The notes: generated by a model not told the origin, from the letters alone. Positions 28,866 through 39,149 are shown, numbered from the stretch's first letter. The stretch: 64,000 nt of DNA from Chloroflexota bacterium (GCA_016190665.1 JACPQD010000103.1:1-64000); one strand, 5' to 3'. Program-made: numbers and translations.

Positions 28866-29447
28866 TCAGGGCGCGGGAATTGCGTAGGCTTTCCGCAAGG
28901 CGTTGGCAATCAGCGGCAGGACCTCGTGGGCGGTCTCACGCATGCGCCTGGCTGCGTCGGCGCTATCTGCGAAAAGATCGCCCAAAGGAAGGGTAACAAC
29001 TTGAGACTCGGGTACCTTCACAGCTCGTGCAATGGCCTTGGCAGCAACCTCCCAGGCGGGCGCTACGAGCGCACAGGCCGGGGTCCCCTGTCCCAGAAGT
29101 TCAGCGACGTGGCGGATACTCCGCGCAGTGCAGCCACCTCAAGAAGCCAGGCCCACCACGACTGCGTCCACCTCATTGAGCAGGCGCCGAAAAACCTCTC
29201 CCGGGAGGGCTTCATTAGAATTAAGCCCAAACGCTTTGTGCTCGACGACCACCGCCCGAATATGGAAGTCCTTTTCCATTTCCTCTCGCACGCTGGCTAG
29301 AGCCACGTTGGCATTAGGTCGTCGGTTGTCTATGAAAGCAACCACCTTTTCCGTAAGGTCTACGAGTGTTTCTCCACTTTTGGCGGGGGCATCCTCTCGA
29401 TACTCTTCCGCCCGAGGGAAAACAAGCTGCAGTGGCTCCCTGTTCAC
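28866..29447 (-). CDS. Stand-alone UGGC selenoprotein (Sec103)
   Basis: 193 residues, with Sec103 at TGA 29139-29141 and motif U-G-G-C-T-A-R-S-I-R-H-V. Start GTG at 29447 after GAAGGAG; the paralogue at 32807-33388 starts with GTG at the same alignment point. The N-terminal module begins REPLQLVFPRAEEY and has KVVAFIDNRRPNAN. After the Sec motif comes LLGQGTPACALVAPAWE, then a helix rich in Ala/Arg (SADAARRMRETAHEV) and a true TGA stop at 28866-28868. So this gene uses TGA both as a predicted Sec codon and as terminator, which depends on the hairpin context. Confidence 0.85.
29112..29141 (-). promoter_or_regulatory. Predicted bacterial SECIS: Sec UGA plus hairpin
   Basis: GCGGA pairs with TCCGC around a GTA loop at positions 23-25. 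Pair 19-29 is C-G here but T-A in the WSxHD group, a compensatory change. Confidence 0.72.
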
Positions 29448-29577
29448 ATTCTTCTCCTTCGGCACACTCTGCGGGACCGCGGGAGGGGTCATCGCCACAC
29501 GGTCTCGAGCAGTCCGCTCCTTTAGTCGGCTCATTCTAGTACTCAATTGTGCAGAAGAGCGTAATGTTTCCTCTCCC

Positions 29578-29716
29578 CTCGGCGGGAGAGGACTAAGGTG
29601 AGGGGGCTTCCGGTTTCACCCTCACCCTGCCCTCTCCCGTCGAGGGAGAGGAAAGAGAAAGAACCGGCGTTTGGCCCGAAAACATGCTACGTCTACTTCT
29701 GCAACTTGGTACTAGT
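29578..29716. repeat. Long direct repeat, copy B
   Basis: Second copy of the roughly 139-bp element at 1-140, in the same orientation. It lies in a 510-bp gap between a selenoprotein gene and a solute-binding gene, directly before a lipoprotein gene remnant. The two copies bracket about 29.4 kb. Confidence 0.85.
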
Positions 29717-29729
29717 TTGCCAGACCACA

Positions 29730-29900
29730 CTAATCGGCGAGCCACACCTCTTGATGCCTGTTGTTGATGAACTGAGACGAAGCTATCTTGTAATTCCTCA
29801 CCCGCGAACCGTGGCCGATGTTCGAGACGCCCCAAGCGATAGTAACATCCGGGCTATCCCGCAAAAGGAGGACCGTAGTTTTCACAACAGGCGCATCATG
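29730..29900 (-). pseudogene. C-terminal remnant of a family-5 solute-binding lipoprotein gene
   Basis: Translation of the frame ending at the TAG at 29730-29732 gives a run reading LLRDSPDVTIAWGVSNIG, then RVRNYKIASSQF and a terminal EVWLAD. This aligns with the last 45-55 residues of the intact lipoproteins here (for example LLRDVPIAIAYW, then the terminus DIWLAK). Nothing upstream of about 29900 matches the rest of the family, so only the 3' end survives. It lies 14 bp from repeat copy B, which may mark the deletion edge. Confidence 0.75.
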
Positions 29901-29958
29901 CCGAGACGCGCAGCACCCCGAACATCGTTCCAGGACAATTGACTCACACGCATGACCG

Positions 29959-31635
29959 CTATTTACTCAGCCACACGTCCTGGAACCGGTGACTCGCATA
30001 TATTGACTTGCCGGGAAGCCAGTCCTTTACCTGAGGCCACACCACGGCATTGCGTATTGACCACACCACGATCGCCCGCGGCGCTTCACGATGAAGGAGG
30101 CGCTGCATCTCCCAAACCAGATCGAGACGCTTTCGGGCATCCAGGGTCCTGCTCTGTTCCCTGTAAAGCTCATCGAACCTGGAATTGCTCCACTTCCCCC
30201 AGTTCTTGGGACTTCCTGTCAGATAGTACTCGCCCAGAACAATATCCGGATCATCCACCGCGCTGGCATCCGTGCCGAGATTTACCTCGAACCTCCCCTC
30301 GAACTGCATCTGTTTCGTCACGGCCGTATCCTCGATCCGGATTTCTGCCGCAAGCCCGATCTTCGCTAGCTGGTCCTTGGCAAATTGGGAGGTCTCCTTC
30401 ATCAGGACTTGAGGACCAGCCAGCAACGAGAATTTGAAACCCTGGGAGTACCCGGCTTCAGCGAGGAGCCTTTTCGCTTCGGCAAGGTCCTGGTCTTTGG
30501 ACTTCCTGAAGCCAGGCATGGCCATCAGTTCGTTCTCCGGAAGGCTCCACTTGCCCGTCGGCATGGTGTAACCGTACCCCGGGAAGGATCCCCCACGTAT
30601 CACTTTGGCTCCTGCCTCTCGATCTATCGCCAAGTTGAGAGCTTGCCTCACCCGGACATCTTCCCAGGGTTTAGCCTTCACGTTGGGCACGATCGACGGC
30701 AGGCCAGGGTTCACCCTCTCGTGCACCACAAAAGTCGGCTCGCTTCGCTTCAGGTCCGCCGCCTGAGACGCGGTCACTTCGGCCGAGAGCGGCAGCAGAT
30801 GGACCTGCCTGGTGCGCAAAGCGGCAATTCTCACCATCTCATCCAGAATGACATAGACGGTTATGCCGTCGAGATAGGGGCGGCCTTTGACAAAGTAATC
30901 GGGGTTCTTCTTAACCTTAAAGGAAATCTTGTCCACATACTCGGTGAACTTGAAGGGCCCCGTGCCCATCACATCCCGCTTCATATCGCCCTTGCTCTTG
31001 ACCACCGCCGGCGAGTAAACGTAGTTGAAAGGCATGGCCAGGAGCTGCAGGAAGGAAGGTTGGGGGTTCTTAAGACTGATTTTCAGCGTCAGCCCGTCCG
31101 AAGCCTCGATCTTGTCCACGTTGCCGAACACCTCCTTCCGCGCGGAGAGGACGCGCGGAGGCGGAGAGACGATCCTGTCCAGGTTGAACTTCACATCCTC
31201 CGCCCGAAGGGGGCTTCCATCGTGGAATTTGACGCCCTCGTTGAGACGGAAGGTGTAACTGAGGCCATCAGCGCTTATGTCCCAGCTCTTGGCCAGGTCG
31301 CCAATAATCTTAGTCTCATCCAGAGGGTCGTTCTGGACGAGCAAGTTGTAGGCTGGCGAGAGAGGCAACTGCATGCCCACACTCGTGTCTTGATGCATAT
31401 CAAAGTGGTTAGGTGCGATCTTGCTTGCCACCACCAGGGTGCCTCCGTACCTGGCCTGTTCGGTGGCGGGCTTGGGGACGGATGTGGGAGCTCGCGGCTC
31501 AGCGGCTGCAGGCTTGGCCGCTGGCGCTAATGGCTTAGCCGTGGGCGTTGACGCCACGGTTGGGGCGCAGCTTGCCAGCAGCAGCCCCAGAACTATAAGG
31601 CAATTCGCCACCATGAACAACTTTCTCGTAGGCAT
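29959..31635 (-). CDS. ABC solute-binding lipoprotein, family 5
   Basis: 558 residues from the ATG at 31635 (AGAAGGAGG upstream), lipobox LLASC. It groups with 8661 and 46153: GGTLVVASKIAPNHFDMHQD, a KSPxP-type interior with PPRVLSARKEVFGNVDKIE, and a SIYASHRFQDVWLSK end. The ligand is unknown. It is the neighbour of the split selenoprotein pair at 31688-33388 and may have replaced or duplicated the broken copy at 29730. Confidence 0.92.
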   Translation of the reverse strand: MPTRKLFMVANCLIVLGLLLASCAPTVASTPTAKPLAPAAKPAAAEPRAPTSVPKPATEQARYGGTLVVASKIAPNHFDMHQDTSVGMQLPLSPAYNLLVQNDPLDETKIIGDLAKSWDISADGLSYTFRLNEGVKFHDGSPLRAEDVKFNLDRIVSPPPRVLSARKEVFGNVDKIEASDGLTLKISLKNPQPSFLQLLAMPFNYVYSPAVVKSKGDMKRDVMGTGPFKFTEYVDKISFKVKKNPDYFVKGRPYLDGITVYVILDEMVRIAALRTRQVHLLPLSAEVTASQAADLKRSEPTFVVHERVNPGLPSIVPNVKAKPWEDVRVRQALNLAIDREAGAKVIRGGSFPGYGYTMPTGKWSLPENELMAMPGFRKSKDQDLAEAKRLLAEAGYSQGFKFSLLAGPQVLMKETSQFAKDQLAKIGLAAEIRIEDTAVTKQMQFEGRFEVNLGTDASAVDDPDIVLGEYYLTGSPKNWGKWSNSRFDELYREQSRTLDARKRLDLVWEMQRLLHREAPRAIVVWSIRNAVVWPQVKDWLPGKSIYASHRFQDVWLSK

Positions 31636-31687
31636 AGTGTGACCTCCTTCTGAATGTGCTAATCTTGCCTCAAGAGCGGCCCCGTTG

Positions 31688-32758
31688 TCAAGAAGGGCGC
31701 GGGACCCGAATTTGCCGCATGCACAGCTCAACAGGCGTCTTGTGGTTGGGGAGGTGCAAGGACTGAGGCCCTGGCCCGCCTATCACAAAGACGTTGAAAT
31801 CCTCTGGACGCGCCACCATCGGCACCAGAGCAGAAGGATCATGGGCGAAAAACTTCCTCCAGTAGGGCTTCCAGTGGGACGCGGCGTTGGTGCCGAACTC
31901 GTGATAGGGCGTTCGAGCGTGCTCAAACAAGAAACGCTTAACGTCTGTCTTGCTGAATCCAGATTCGGCCAATCCTTTGGCCTGATCAGGTCCGAGTACC
32001 AGGTTAGGATAGCAGTCCCCGTAAGAGTCGCGGCACGCGGGGGCGGACATGGTGCGGGCGAAAGCCAGGAGAAGCTCCTCCGACGTGCTCGCCCACGTAA
32101 GCTCCATGTGGTGGGGTGGCTCTACCGTCAACAGGGTCACCGTGCTGTCGGAAGGAGAGAAGCCGTGTTCCACATGGAAAGGCTCCCAAGGCGATTGTTC
32201 TTCGTTCTCCCCCATGCAGTAGCAGCGGCTCACATAAAACCCCCACGTCTTCCATTCGGTCACGCCTGGGAACCCGCCCAGATTCAGCAGAATCAACTGG
32301 ATTGCTCGCCCGATAGTAGCATTGGCTCGCCAGCTTACGCTGGTTCCGCTTTCACCGGAAGTGATCCCCAGGGCTGTGCGGACCGGTCCGTTGACTACCA
32401 AGAACACGTGCCTGCTATGACTCGTGGTCTGCGTTGCCGCCACCTTCTCCGGTAGGGGGTCGCGAGTATCGCACAGAATCTCGACAGCAGCCACGATGAC
32501 AGGCATATACTCGGGACGGCAGCCAGCCATAACTGCGTTAGCCGCCACTTTCTCGTAGGTGACCTGCCCGCCGAGAGGTTCGAGGTAGCCAATTACCTCC
32601 TCCGCTTCACGCCCCACGGCTTCGAGAAAAGCCTTGACCGCGTCTGGAGTAGGGGGAATTGCCGGCAGCCCATCGAGTAGCCGCTCCCCATCCAAATACT
32701 CGTAAATAGCATTGATGTTATCAACGACTTCAACGATATCCTCTGTATGTGTTGTCAT
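31688..32758 (-). CDS. Stand-alone GWTDGLP-type domain protein, partner of split UGGC selenoprotein
   Basis: 356 residues from the ATG at 32758, just after GGGAGGTGGT; the same length as its paralogue 27747-28817. Motifs are GERLLDGLPAIPPT, NAVMAGCRPEYMPVIV, NGPVRTALGITSGESG, NATIGRAIQLI, WEPFHVEHGF and GGPGPQSLHLP. The companion Sec gene ends 48 bp upstream. The pair plus its lipoprotein neighbour looks like a duplicate of the 27747-29447 locus. No enzyme family can be named. Confidence 0.85.
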   Translation of the reverse strand: MTTHTEDIVEVVDNINAIYEYLDGERLLDGLPAIPPTPDAVKAFLEAVGREAEEVIGYLEPLGGQVTYEKVAANAVMAGCRPEYMPVIVAAVEILCDTRDPLPEKVAATQTTSHSRHVFLVVNGPVRTALGITSGESGTSVSWRANATIGRAIQLILLNLGGFPGVTEWKTWGFYVSRCYCMGENEEQSPWEPFHVEHGFSPSDSTVTLLTVEPPHHMELTWASTSEELLLAFARTMSAPACRDSYGDCYPNLVLGPDQAKGLAESGFSKTDVKRFLFEHARTPYHEFGTNAASHWKPYWRKFFAHDPSALVPMVARPEDFNVFVIGGPGPQSLHLPNHKTPVELCMRQIRVPRPS

Positions 32759-32806
32759 ACCACCTCCCCATCCTGTATTTCGAACCACACACGACAAATG
32801 ACGCGA

Positions 32807-33388
32807 TCAGCGTGCGGGAACGGCGCAACTCTTTTTCAACGCCTCTACAACTGATTGCACGACCTCATGAGCGGTGTCTCGCATGCGCTTCGCCGCATCG
32901 GCGCTGTCGGGGAAGAGCTCACCCAGCGGAAGAATGATAATTTGGGAATCCGAGACACTGAGAGCTCGGCCTGTCGCCCTGGCCGCACGCTCCCACGCTG
33001 GCGCCACCAGCACAACGGCAGGGATCTGATGCACGCTGAACTCGGACACATAGCGGACACTCCGCCCCGTGCAGCCGCCTCAAGAGGCTATCCCTATTAC
33101 GACTGCATCCGCCTCGGCAAGTAGACGCTTAAACACGTCCGCCGGCAAATGGTCTGCCGGTTCCAGGCCAAAGGTCTTGTGCTCCACCTGCACCGGGCGG
33201 ATGTGGAAGACTTCCACCAGTTCTGCTCTGATGCTTGCTAAAGCTACATCAGCATTGGGTCGACCGTCATCCACGAAAGCGACGACCTTCTCCCTGAGGT
33301 CGGTGAGCATCCGTCCATCTTCAGCCTTGGGGCGCTCCAGATATTTCGTCGCCCGAGGGAAGACAAGCTTAACCGTCACCTCTCTCAC
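32807..33388 (-). CDS. Stand-alone UGGC selenoprotein (Sec103)
   Basis: 193 residues, with Sec103 at TGA 33080-33082 and motif U-G-G-C-T-G-R-S-V-R-Y-V. Start GTG at 33388 with AAAAAGGAG upstream. The N-terminal module REVTVKLVFPRATKYLE and KVVAFVDDGRPNADVALAS matches 28866-29447. The C-terminal part (QIPAVVLVAPAWERAA, then SADAAKRMRDTAHEV) also matches. Unlike its paralogue, the N-terminal and C-terminal halves align with no gap around the TGA. Confidence 0.86.
33053..33082 (-). promoter_or_regulatory. Predicted bacterial SECIS: Sec UGA plus hairpin
   Basis: GCGGA pairs with TCCGC around a GTG loop at positions 23-25, with the same 19-29 C-G pair as 29112-29141. Confidence 0.72.
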
Positions 33389-33559
33389 AGTCTTCTCCTT
33401 TTTCTCCCTCACCATGCAACCCGTCCACGCCAGTTTCAGGCATGGGGGATACTGCGGGCCAGCGCGGGGCCTCTCTCTACGACAGATCCCACCATCGCCC
33501 TTACTCTTGAGTCTCGCCACAAGGGAAAGGAACATAAGTTGATGGCGTCAACGGATTCT

Positions 33560-33605
33560 AACGGATAAACGGATGATAGTAGTGTCGCTTATCCGTTTGT
33601 CCGTT
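33560..33605. repeat. Inverted repeat between gene groups
   Basis: AACGGATAAACGGAT (33560-33574) is the near-perfect inverse of ATCCGTTTGTCCGTT (33591-33605), 14 of 15 bases, spaced by 16 nt. It is followed by CCGTTGCCTATCCGGTGACA, which recurs with slight change at about 51475-51495. It lies between a lipoprotein gene and a split selenoprotein locus. There is no T-run typical of a terminator. Confidence 0.6.
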
Positions 33606-33683
33606 GCCTATCCGGTGACACCGGCCCCAAGAAATCCCTCCCCGCCTTGGCTCAGACTCGTCTAGCATGGTGGAACTCCGGCC

Positions 33684-35405
33684 TTACTTGGCAAGCCATA
33701 TGTCTTCATACATGAAAGCCTGTACGAATCCGACTGGCGGAGTATAGCCTCGGACCTCTTTCCACCAGGCATAGGGGACCTTGACCCAATAGGCCAGAGC
33801 GCCCGGGACATCCTTGAGCAGAATTCTCTGCATCTCCCAGACGATCTTGCGGCGTTCCGCCGCGTCGACTGTTCGCGCTTGCCTGGCATAGAGCTCGTCA
33901 TAATGCGGATTGCTGTACCCGCTGTAGTTCATGCTGGAACCAGTTACGTAGAAGTCGCCCAGTTGCGCGTCAGGGTCCATAAGCGGTTGGCCGAAGCCGC
34001 TTGAGAGCGTCGCGAAGGCTTTCCTGAACCGCGCATCCATATAGACTGCGGTTTCCACTATCTTCAGGTCGAGATCGATGCCGATCGTCGCAACCGCCTC
34101 TTTCACCAGGAGCGCGATATCCTGGTGCGGTTTGGTTGTCCGGACCAGGGAGTCACTCTTGAACCCGCCAGGCACTCCCGCCTCGGCCAGAAGTTTCCTG
34201 GCGCCTTCGAGGTCTGGCTTTGCATAGCCAGGCACCTTCAGCATCTCCTCTTCTGTAAGGGCCCACTCCCCTGGCGGCTGGGGGGACATGCCGACCACCC
34301 CCGTTCCTTCCAGGCCGATCGCCACCATTTTCTTCCGATCGAAGGAGAGGCTTACGGCCTGTCGCAGCCGGACGTCGCTCCAGGGCGGACCGGTTACATT
34401 GAAGAAAATACCGTACCAGGAGGGCTGGAACTCCCACTTCAGAGCTATTTTGTCTGAAAGCGCATCTTCAATCATCTTCGCCTGAGGGACGCTCATGTAG
34501 GGTTGCGGCGCCCACCACAGGATGTTCTTGGTTCTGAGAGCCGCAAATCTCGTGAACCCATCCAAAATCAAGTAGCCTTTAACCCCGTCCAGATAGGGCC
34601 TGTTCTTGATGAAGTAGTTGGGATTCTTCTCCAGTTCCCAGCCAACTCCGCTCGCGTAGCTCTTGAATTTGAAGGGGCCACTCCCAACCACCGTCTTCGT
34701 CATGTCGCCTTTCTTCTCCAAGACCACGTGCCTCGGCATGATAGGGAAATAGACGGTAGAAATGAGGTTGATGAAGGAAGCCTGAGGATATCCTAGAGTG
34801 ACCTTGACACTGTTGTCATCCGGGGTATCGATACTGGCGACATTGCCAAGCTGCTGCCTTCTGGGGCTCTTCACCAACCCCAGCTGAGGATCCCGGATTC
34901 TATCGAAGGAAAATTTCACGTCCGCTGCGGTAATGGGAGTGCCATCGTGCCATCTTGCCCCCTTGACAAGATTAAACGTATAGACCTTGCCATCAGCGCT
35001 GAGCTGCCAGCCCGCGGCCAGGTCCGGGACTACCTTGAACTCTGGCCAGCCTTGGGGGTCCAGTTTCAGCAGGTTATTATAGGTCCCAGACGTAATCGCG
35101 AAGGTAAAGGCTACTTCCTCCCGATGAACATCAAAGCTTGGTGGATCGCCGCCAATGCCGATGGTCAAGATGCCGCCGTAGCGCCCCGACTCCGGCCGGG
35201 ATTCCACGCCTGGCTTAGCGGTCGGGCTGGGCGCGGCGGGTTTGGGCGTCGGGAGCGCGGCAGCCACAGACGTCGGCGCTGACTTCGGAACTGCGGTTGG
35301 AGCTGCAGGAGCAACAGGCGAGACCGCGGCGGGGGCGCAACCTGAGCCCAGAAGCCCCACAAGCGCAAGAAGACTGACAACGGTGAGATTGTCCTTCCTC
35401 AGCAT
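33684..35405 (-). CDS. ABC solute-binding lipoprotein, family 5
   Basis: 573 residues from the ATG at 35405 (GGAGGG upstream; a GTG directly before it is equally possible). The lipobox is LGSGC rather than the usual LASC. It belongs to the YAWWKEVRGYTPP subgroup, with GIGGDPPSFDVHREE, DLAAGWQLSADG and ARWHDGTPITAADVKFSFDRI, ending DIWLAK. It follows the selenoprotein at 35589-37298 with a gap of about 180 bp. Confidence 0.92.
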   Translation of the reverse strand: MLRKDNLTVVSLLALVGLLGSGCAPAAVSPVAPAAPTAVPKSAPTSVAAALPTPKPAAPSPTAKPGVESRPESGRYGGILTIGIGGDPPSFDVHREEVAFTFAITSGTYNNLLKLDPQGWPEFKVVPDLAAGWQLSADGKVYTFNLVKGARWHDGTPITAADVKFSFDRIRDPQLGLVKSPRRQQLGNVASIDTPDDNSVKVTLGYPQASFINLISTVYFPIMPRHVVLEKKGDMTKTVVGSGPFKFKSYASGVGWELEKNPNYFIKNRPYLDGVKGYLILDGFTRFAALRTKNILWWAPQPYMSVPQAKMIEDALSDKIALKWEFQPSWYGIFFNVTGPPWSDVRLRQAVSLSFDRKKMVAIGLEGTGVVGMSPQPPGEWALTEEEMLKVPGYAKPDLEGARKLLAEAGVPGGFKSDSLVRTTKPHQDIALLVKEAVATIGIDLDLKIVETAVYMDARFRKAFATLSSGFGQPLMDPDAQLGDFYVTGSSMNYSGYSNPHYDELYARQARTVDAAERRKIVWEMQRILLKDVPGALAYWVKVPYAWWKEVRGYTPPVGFVQAFMYEDIWLAK

Positions 35406-35588
35406 CACAAGACCCTCCTTTGCTCCAGCAACATTGCTGCGGCCACTACTTCACCGGTTTCCACTTCTAGAGTATCTGCTCCAGTACAACGTGACATCGA
35501 CTTATCCGTACTCTCCCGGGTTACACTTCCAAGCATCTGCCCCGCCGGCTTCGCCCCCGTTCCGTTTCTTTCTTTCCCGTGCTGGAAT

Positions 35589-37298
35589 CTACTTCCGTCC
35601 CTCATTCAACAGCCTGTCCCAACCGGTTGGAAGCTTTATTTCTCTAGTCACCGGCTTGAAATAGTTGCACCAGAGACTCATCAGCTTGTCTCTGTGGGCA
35701 TCACCACATACGACGATGTCAAACAGGTCCGGGCTGGAAAACATAGGGATCGTCTCCTCCGGTCCCACGTCAAACCATTTGGGCAGTGTGCCATTCTCCA
35801 CCAGGTCGTGGACTGATATTTGGGGACCGTAATGTGCTTTCATAAGCCAGTCCTCTTCGCCCACTTTGATCCTCGTGTTCTGCCAGAGGTGCTGTGCGAC
35901 ATCGCGTTTTGAGTACCCAGCTTTGGCCAGGACCCTGGCCGTCGGCGGCGTTACGAGCACGGCGACCTGATTGCGCTCCCCAAAACCTAACGACAGCTCG
36001 GTGATCGTGTTTCGCTCCTGATGTTTGCAGGCGACCTTCAGGACGGACAGCGCTGCCGGACCTACAGGATTCCCAGGAGTGCCTTGTCCGCCCCAGTAGA
36101 CCGTCGCTCTCGCCGTAACCGTGCTCACATCCCTGCTAAAACCATGCTCCACATGGTAGGGCTTCCAGCCAATGGCCTCGCAGGCGTCTTCGTCCTCGGC
36201 GAGGACGAAGGGCAAGTAGTAGCCCCAGGTTCCCATCCAGGTCTCTCCTGCCCTGAATCCGGCTATATTGTTCAGTATGAGGCCGAGAGCGCGTCCAATG
36301 GCAGGATTCGGGCCCCGGGAACGAAGTCCTATGCCGTATTCGATGCCCAGTTGTTTCACGATCGGTCCGTTTACGAGCAACCAGGGTGTCTTGCAGCCTG
36401 TGCTGCCAAGGTTCATCAATTGGAAATCCGGATCGCCTATGGCCTCTACGGCCGCAATCAGAAGCGGCAGGAATTCCGGGCGGCATCCCGCCATTATCGC
36501 ATTGGCGGCGATATTGCGCGGGGTGGCTCGCAGGTTCTTCTGCGGGAGCACTGCGATTTCCTCATCCGGCGAACGGTCGGTGTACTTGAGAAACTCCTCG
36601 ACCTTCTCTACGGTGGGAGGAATTATGGCGAGCCCATCGGTCCATCCCTTATCGTAGAAGAAGTTGTTCACCTCGTGGAGCGTCCCCGCGAATATGGTCT
36701 CCCGTCCCTCCCTGAGGTCAATGCCAGTCCCTGGGCTTACGGCCGGTTTGGTCAAGCCCGCGATGATCTGGTTGAAGACCGTCTCTTCGAGAATCTCTCT
36801 TATCTCCTCCTCGGTATGGAGCTTGATGGAACCCGGATAGTCGGCGACCGGAAGGTCGGCGACTCCTGACCAGGAAGCGACTAGCGAGGCCGTCCTGACA
36901 AAGGTCGTGGCGACGAGGGGTATGGCGGGGATACCTGCCTTGGCGGCTGCTACGGCTGGCCGCGTACACGCGGGCGTGCAGGTGCCTCAGAAGCCGTTCC
37001 CTGTTATCATCGCGTCGCAGCCCTTTTGCAGGGCGAGGGCGAGCGTCTCATCCACGCGCTGCCGCAGACCGGAAGTGGTGCCTACAACGCTTTGCAACGG
37101 GAACTCCGTGTACGGAATCACCTTTACGTCTCGATATCGCTTCTGCAGCAATTCTCTGATTATGGGAAACGTCACATCACCCTTGAATGACCCATTCCAT
37201 ACCTCGCAGACCGTTTTTCCGGTCAAGTCGGGAAGGCGAGGGGCAGGAGAAGCTTCCCCGATAGTTGACTCGCCAAGAGGGCTTAAGACCTTGTACAT
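35589..37298 (-). CDS. UGTC selenoprotein fused to GWTDGLP-type domain (Sec104)
   Basis: 569 residues, with Sec104 at TGA 36987-36989 and motif U-G-T-C-T-P-A-C-T-R-P-A-V. The start is the ATG at 37298 by alignment with the MYxVLSPLGEST beginnings of its paralogues. The 77 codons between the Sec codon and the first downstream start-like codon (TTG 36755) are open and homologous (VADYPGSIKLHTEEEIREILE), so the downstream part is not a separate gene. The second module has GWTDGLAIIPPT, NAIMAGC, VNGPIVKQLGIEYG and WKPYHVEHGF. Confidence 0.9.
36960..36989 (-). promoter_or_regulatory. Predicted bacterial SECIS: Sec UGA plus hairpin
   Basis: CCGCG-TGTA-CGCGG hairpin at the same distance from the TGA as at 12496 and 17767. 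Confidence 0.7.
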
Positions 37299-37397
37299 CT
37301 GTGTTTCCACCCCTTCAGTAATCTGCGGAAAGGCCCCTTTCGGGCAATACCAGCTTGAGGTCATGCGCGAAGTCTCGACCGTGCAGGATGGCGAAAC

Positions 37398-39041
37398 TCA
37401 GGGTCGTATCGGCTTGATGGCCGGGCTCGCCCAATCCCACACGTATCCCGATTTCCCTGAGTCCGCCCCAACCACCACGATGTTGTAGTCGTCTGGGTCC
37501 CGCACCATAGGTATCATCGCTTCGTCGGGTTGATGAACAAACCACTGCTTCCCCGGCGATACCGTGGAAGGCCTCGTTGGGTTCTTGATAACTCCCACGG
37601 GGACCCTGGAGTTATGGAACATGAATCGTCTGATATCGTTCTTGGTCCAGCCAGCCTCAGAGATGATACGCGCGTGATCTGGACAAAGTATGATGAGATG
37701 TTGAACGCGAAAGTGATCGGCGCGGAGCCAGTACCAGGACGGCGTCAAGGGGGCGTTGGCCGTGTAGGCGAAGGTGGTCAATACAGCCTCAGGTGTGCAA
37801 CTCACCAGGTCGGCAACGTCGACATGGCTGCCGCAAGGGAAAACGGTGACGGTGCTGTCGTCGGGGCGGAACCCTCTCTCGACATGCAGTGGCTCCCAGG
37901 GGTTCGCCTCCTCGTTCTCGCCCATACACATGCTGTACTTGTTCGGAGAACCGATGGTATCCATATCCATGACGCCGGGGTAAGCATGTCCGACATTCAT
38001 CATCACCAGACGGACGGCCCTACCTATCACGGTGTTGACCCGCGACGGGGCGCCGGGTCCCAGGGCGCAACGGCCACTGTTGATCCCCAGTTCCTTTCTG
38101 ATAGGACCATTTATGACGAGGAGCGGCGTCTGCGGACCTGTGGACTGAGCGATCAGGCTGAGATAGAATTCTGGCTCTGCCATGGCCTCTATGGCCGCAA
38201 TCACCACAGGCAAGTGCTCTGGCCGGCAGCCTGCCATTGCGCAGTTGATGGCAATCTTCTCTACGGTGGCCATACCTCTGCCGGGCTCCATGAGAGTGAC
38301 CACTTCATCCCGCTGGCGCGACGTGCCGTTGACCATGGCCTCCACCGCCTCCGGCGTCGGCGGCACGATCGGGAAACCGTCCCCCCAGCCTCGATCAAGA
38401 AAGTCGTTGTTAAGGTTTGCCAGCGCGTCGAGGACGTCACGGCCCTGATATTGGAGCCACTGCTGCGAGGCAGCCGCGGACTTGGCTGCGACCGTCGGTT
38501 GCTCGGTAAGAGCCTTGAACAAGTCCTCGGCATGCGCCAGGACCTCTCCGCGAACACGTTCGGGCGGCAATTCCGTCAGGGTGGATTCCACGACGACCCT
38601 CGGCAGGACATCTTGTCCCATGGCGCGAGCTCGGGCTTCCCAAATGGTCGTGAAACCGGCGGACACGATGCCTGCCGTGGGGATTCCCAGATTCTCAAAC
38701 TCGACGCAGTCGTGGGCAAGCCACGAAGTACAGTTGCCTCAGTCGCCCGTGCTCGCAATAACTGCGTCGCAGCCGCTTTTCAGTATCTCATCATAAGGTC
38801 CCGGCCGTTGGTCTAACTGTCGCGTAACACGAGTAAAAGTCACGTTCTTGAAGCGCTGACCAATCGCCTCGGCCGCCGCACTTAGAGCCACGTCTCCGTG
38901 AGACTTCGTGTTCCACCATAGGGCTATCTTCTTGTCATTGAGCGTATCGAGACGGCGCGCCGGCATCACTGCCCTCGGCCGCGCTTCAGCGACAGGATTC
39001 ATCACTTCAATTCGCGCCTTGTTTGAACCGAGACTCGTCAT
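37398..39041 (-). CDS. UGNC selenoprotein fused to GWTDGLP-type domain (Sec101)
   Basis: 547 residues, with Sec101 at TGA 38739-38741 and motif U-G-N-C-T-S-W-L-A-H-D, the only member with Asn in the third position. The N-terminal module has NDKKIALWWNTKSHGD and DAVIASTGD. The second module has GWGDGFPIVPPTPEAV, NCAMAGCRPEHLPVVI, INGPIRKELGINSG, GPGAPSRVNTVIGRAVRLV and WEPLHVERGFRPDDSTVTV. It is directly upstream of another selenoprotein gene (99 bp apart), the only place where two fused members are adjacent. Confidence 0.9.
38710..38741 (-). promoter_or_regulatory. Predicted bacterial SECIS: Sec UGA plus hairpin
   Basis: TCGTGG-CTTGC-CCACGA hairpin 12 nt after the TGA, identical to 24256-24287. 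Confidence 0.65.
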
Positions 39042-39149
39042 TGTTCGTCGTCTCCCTTGACCAGTTCCAGCCCATACCGCGCACTAAAGTACGCGGCATG
39101 GGCGAGTTCTTCCCGTCCCCCGTCCCCCGACCCCCGGGTCCCTGTCCCC

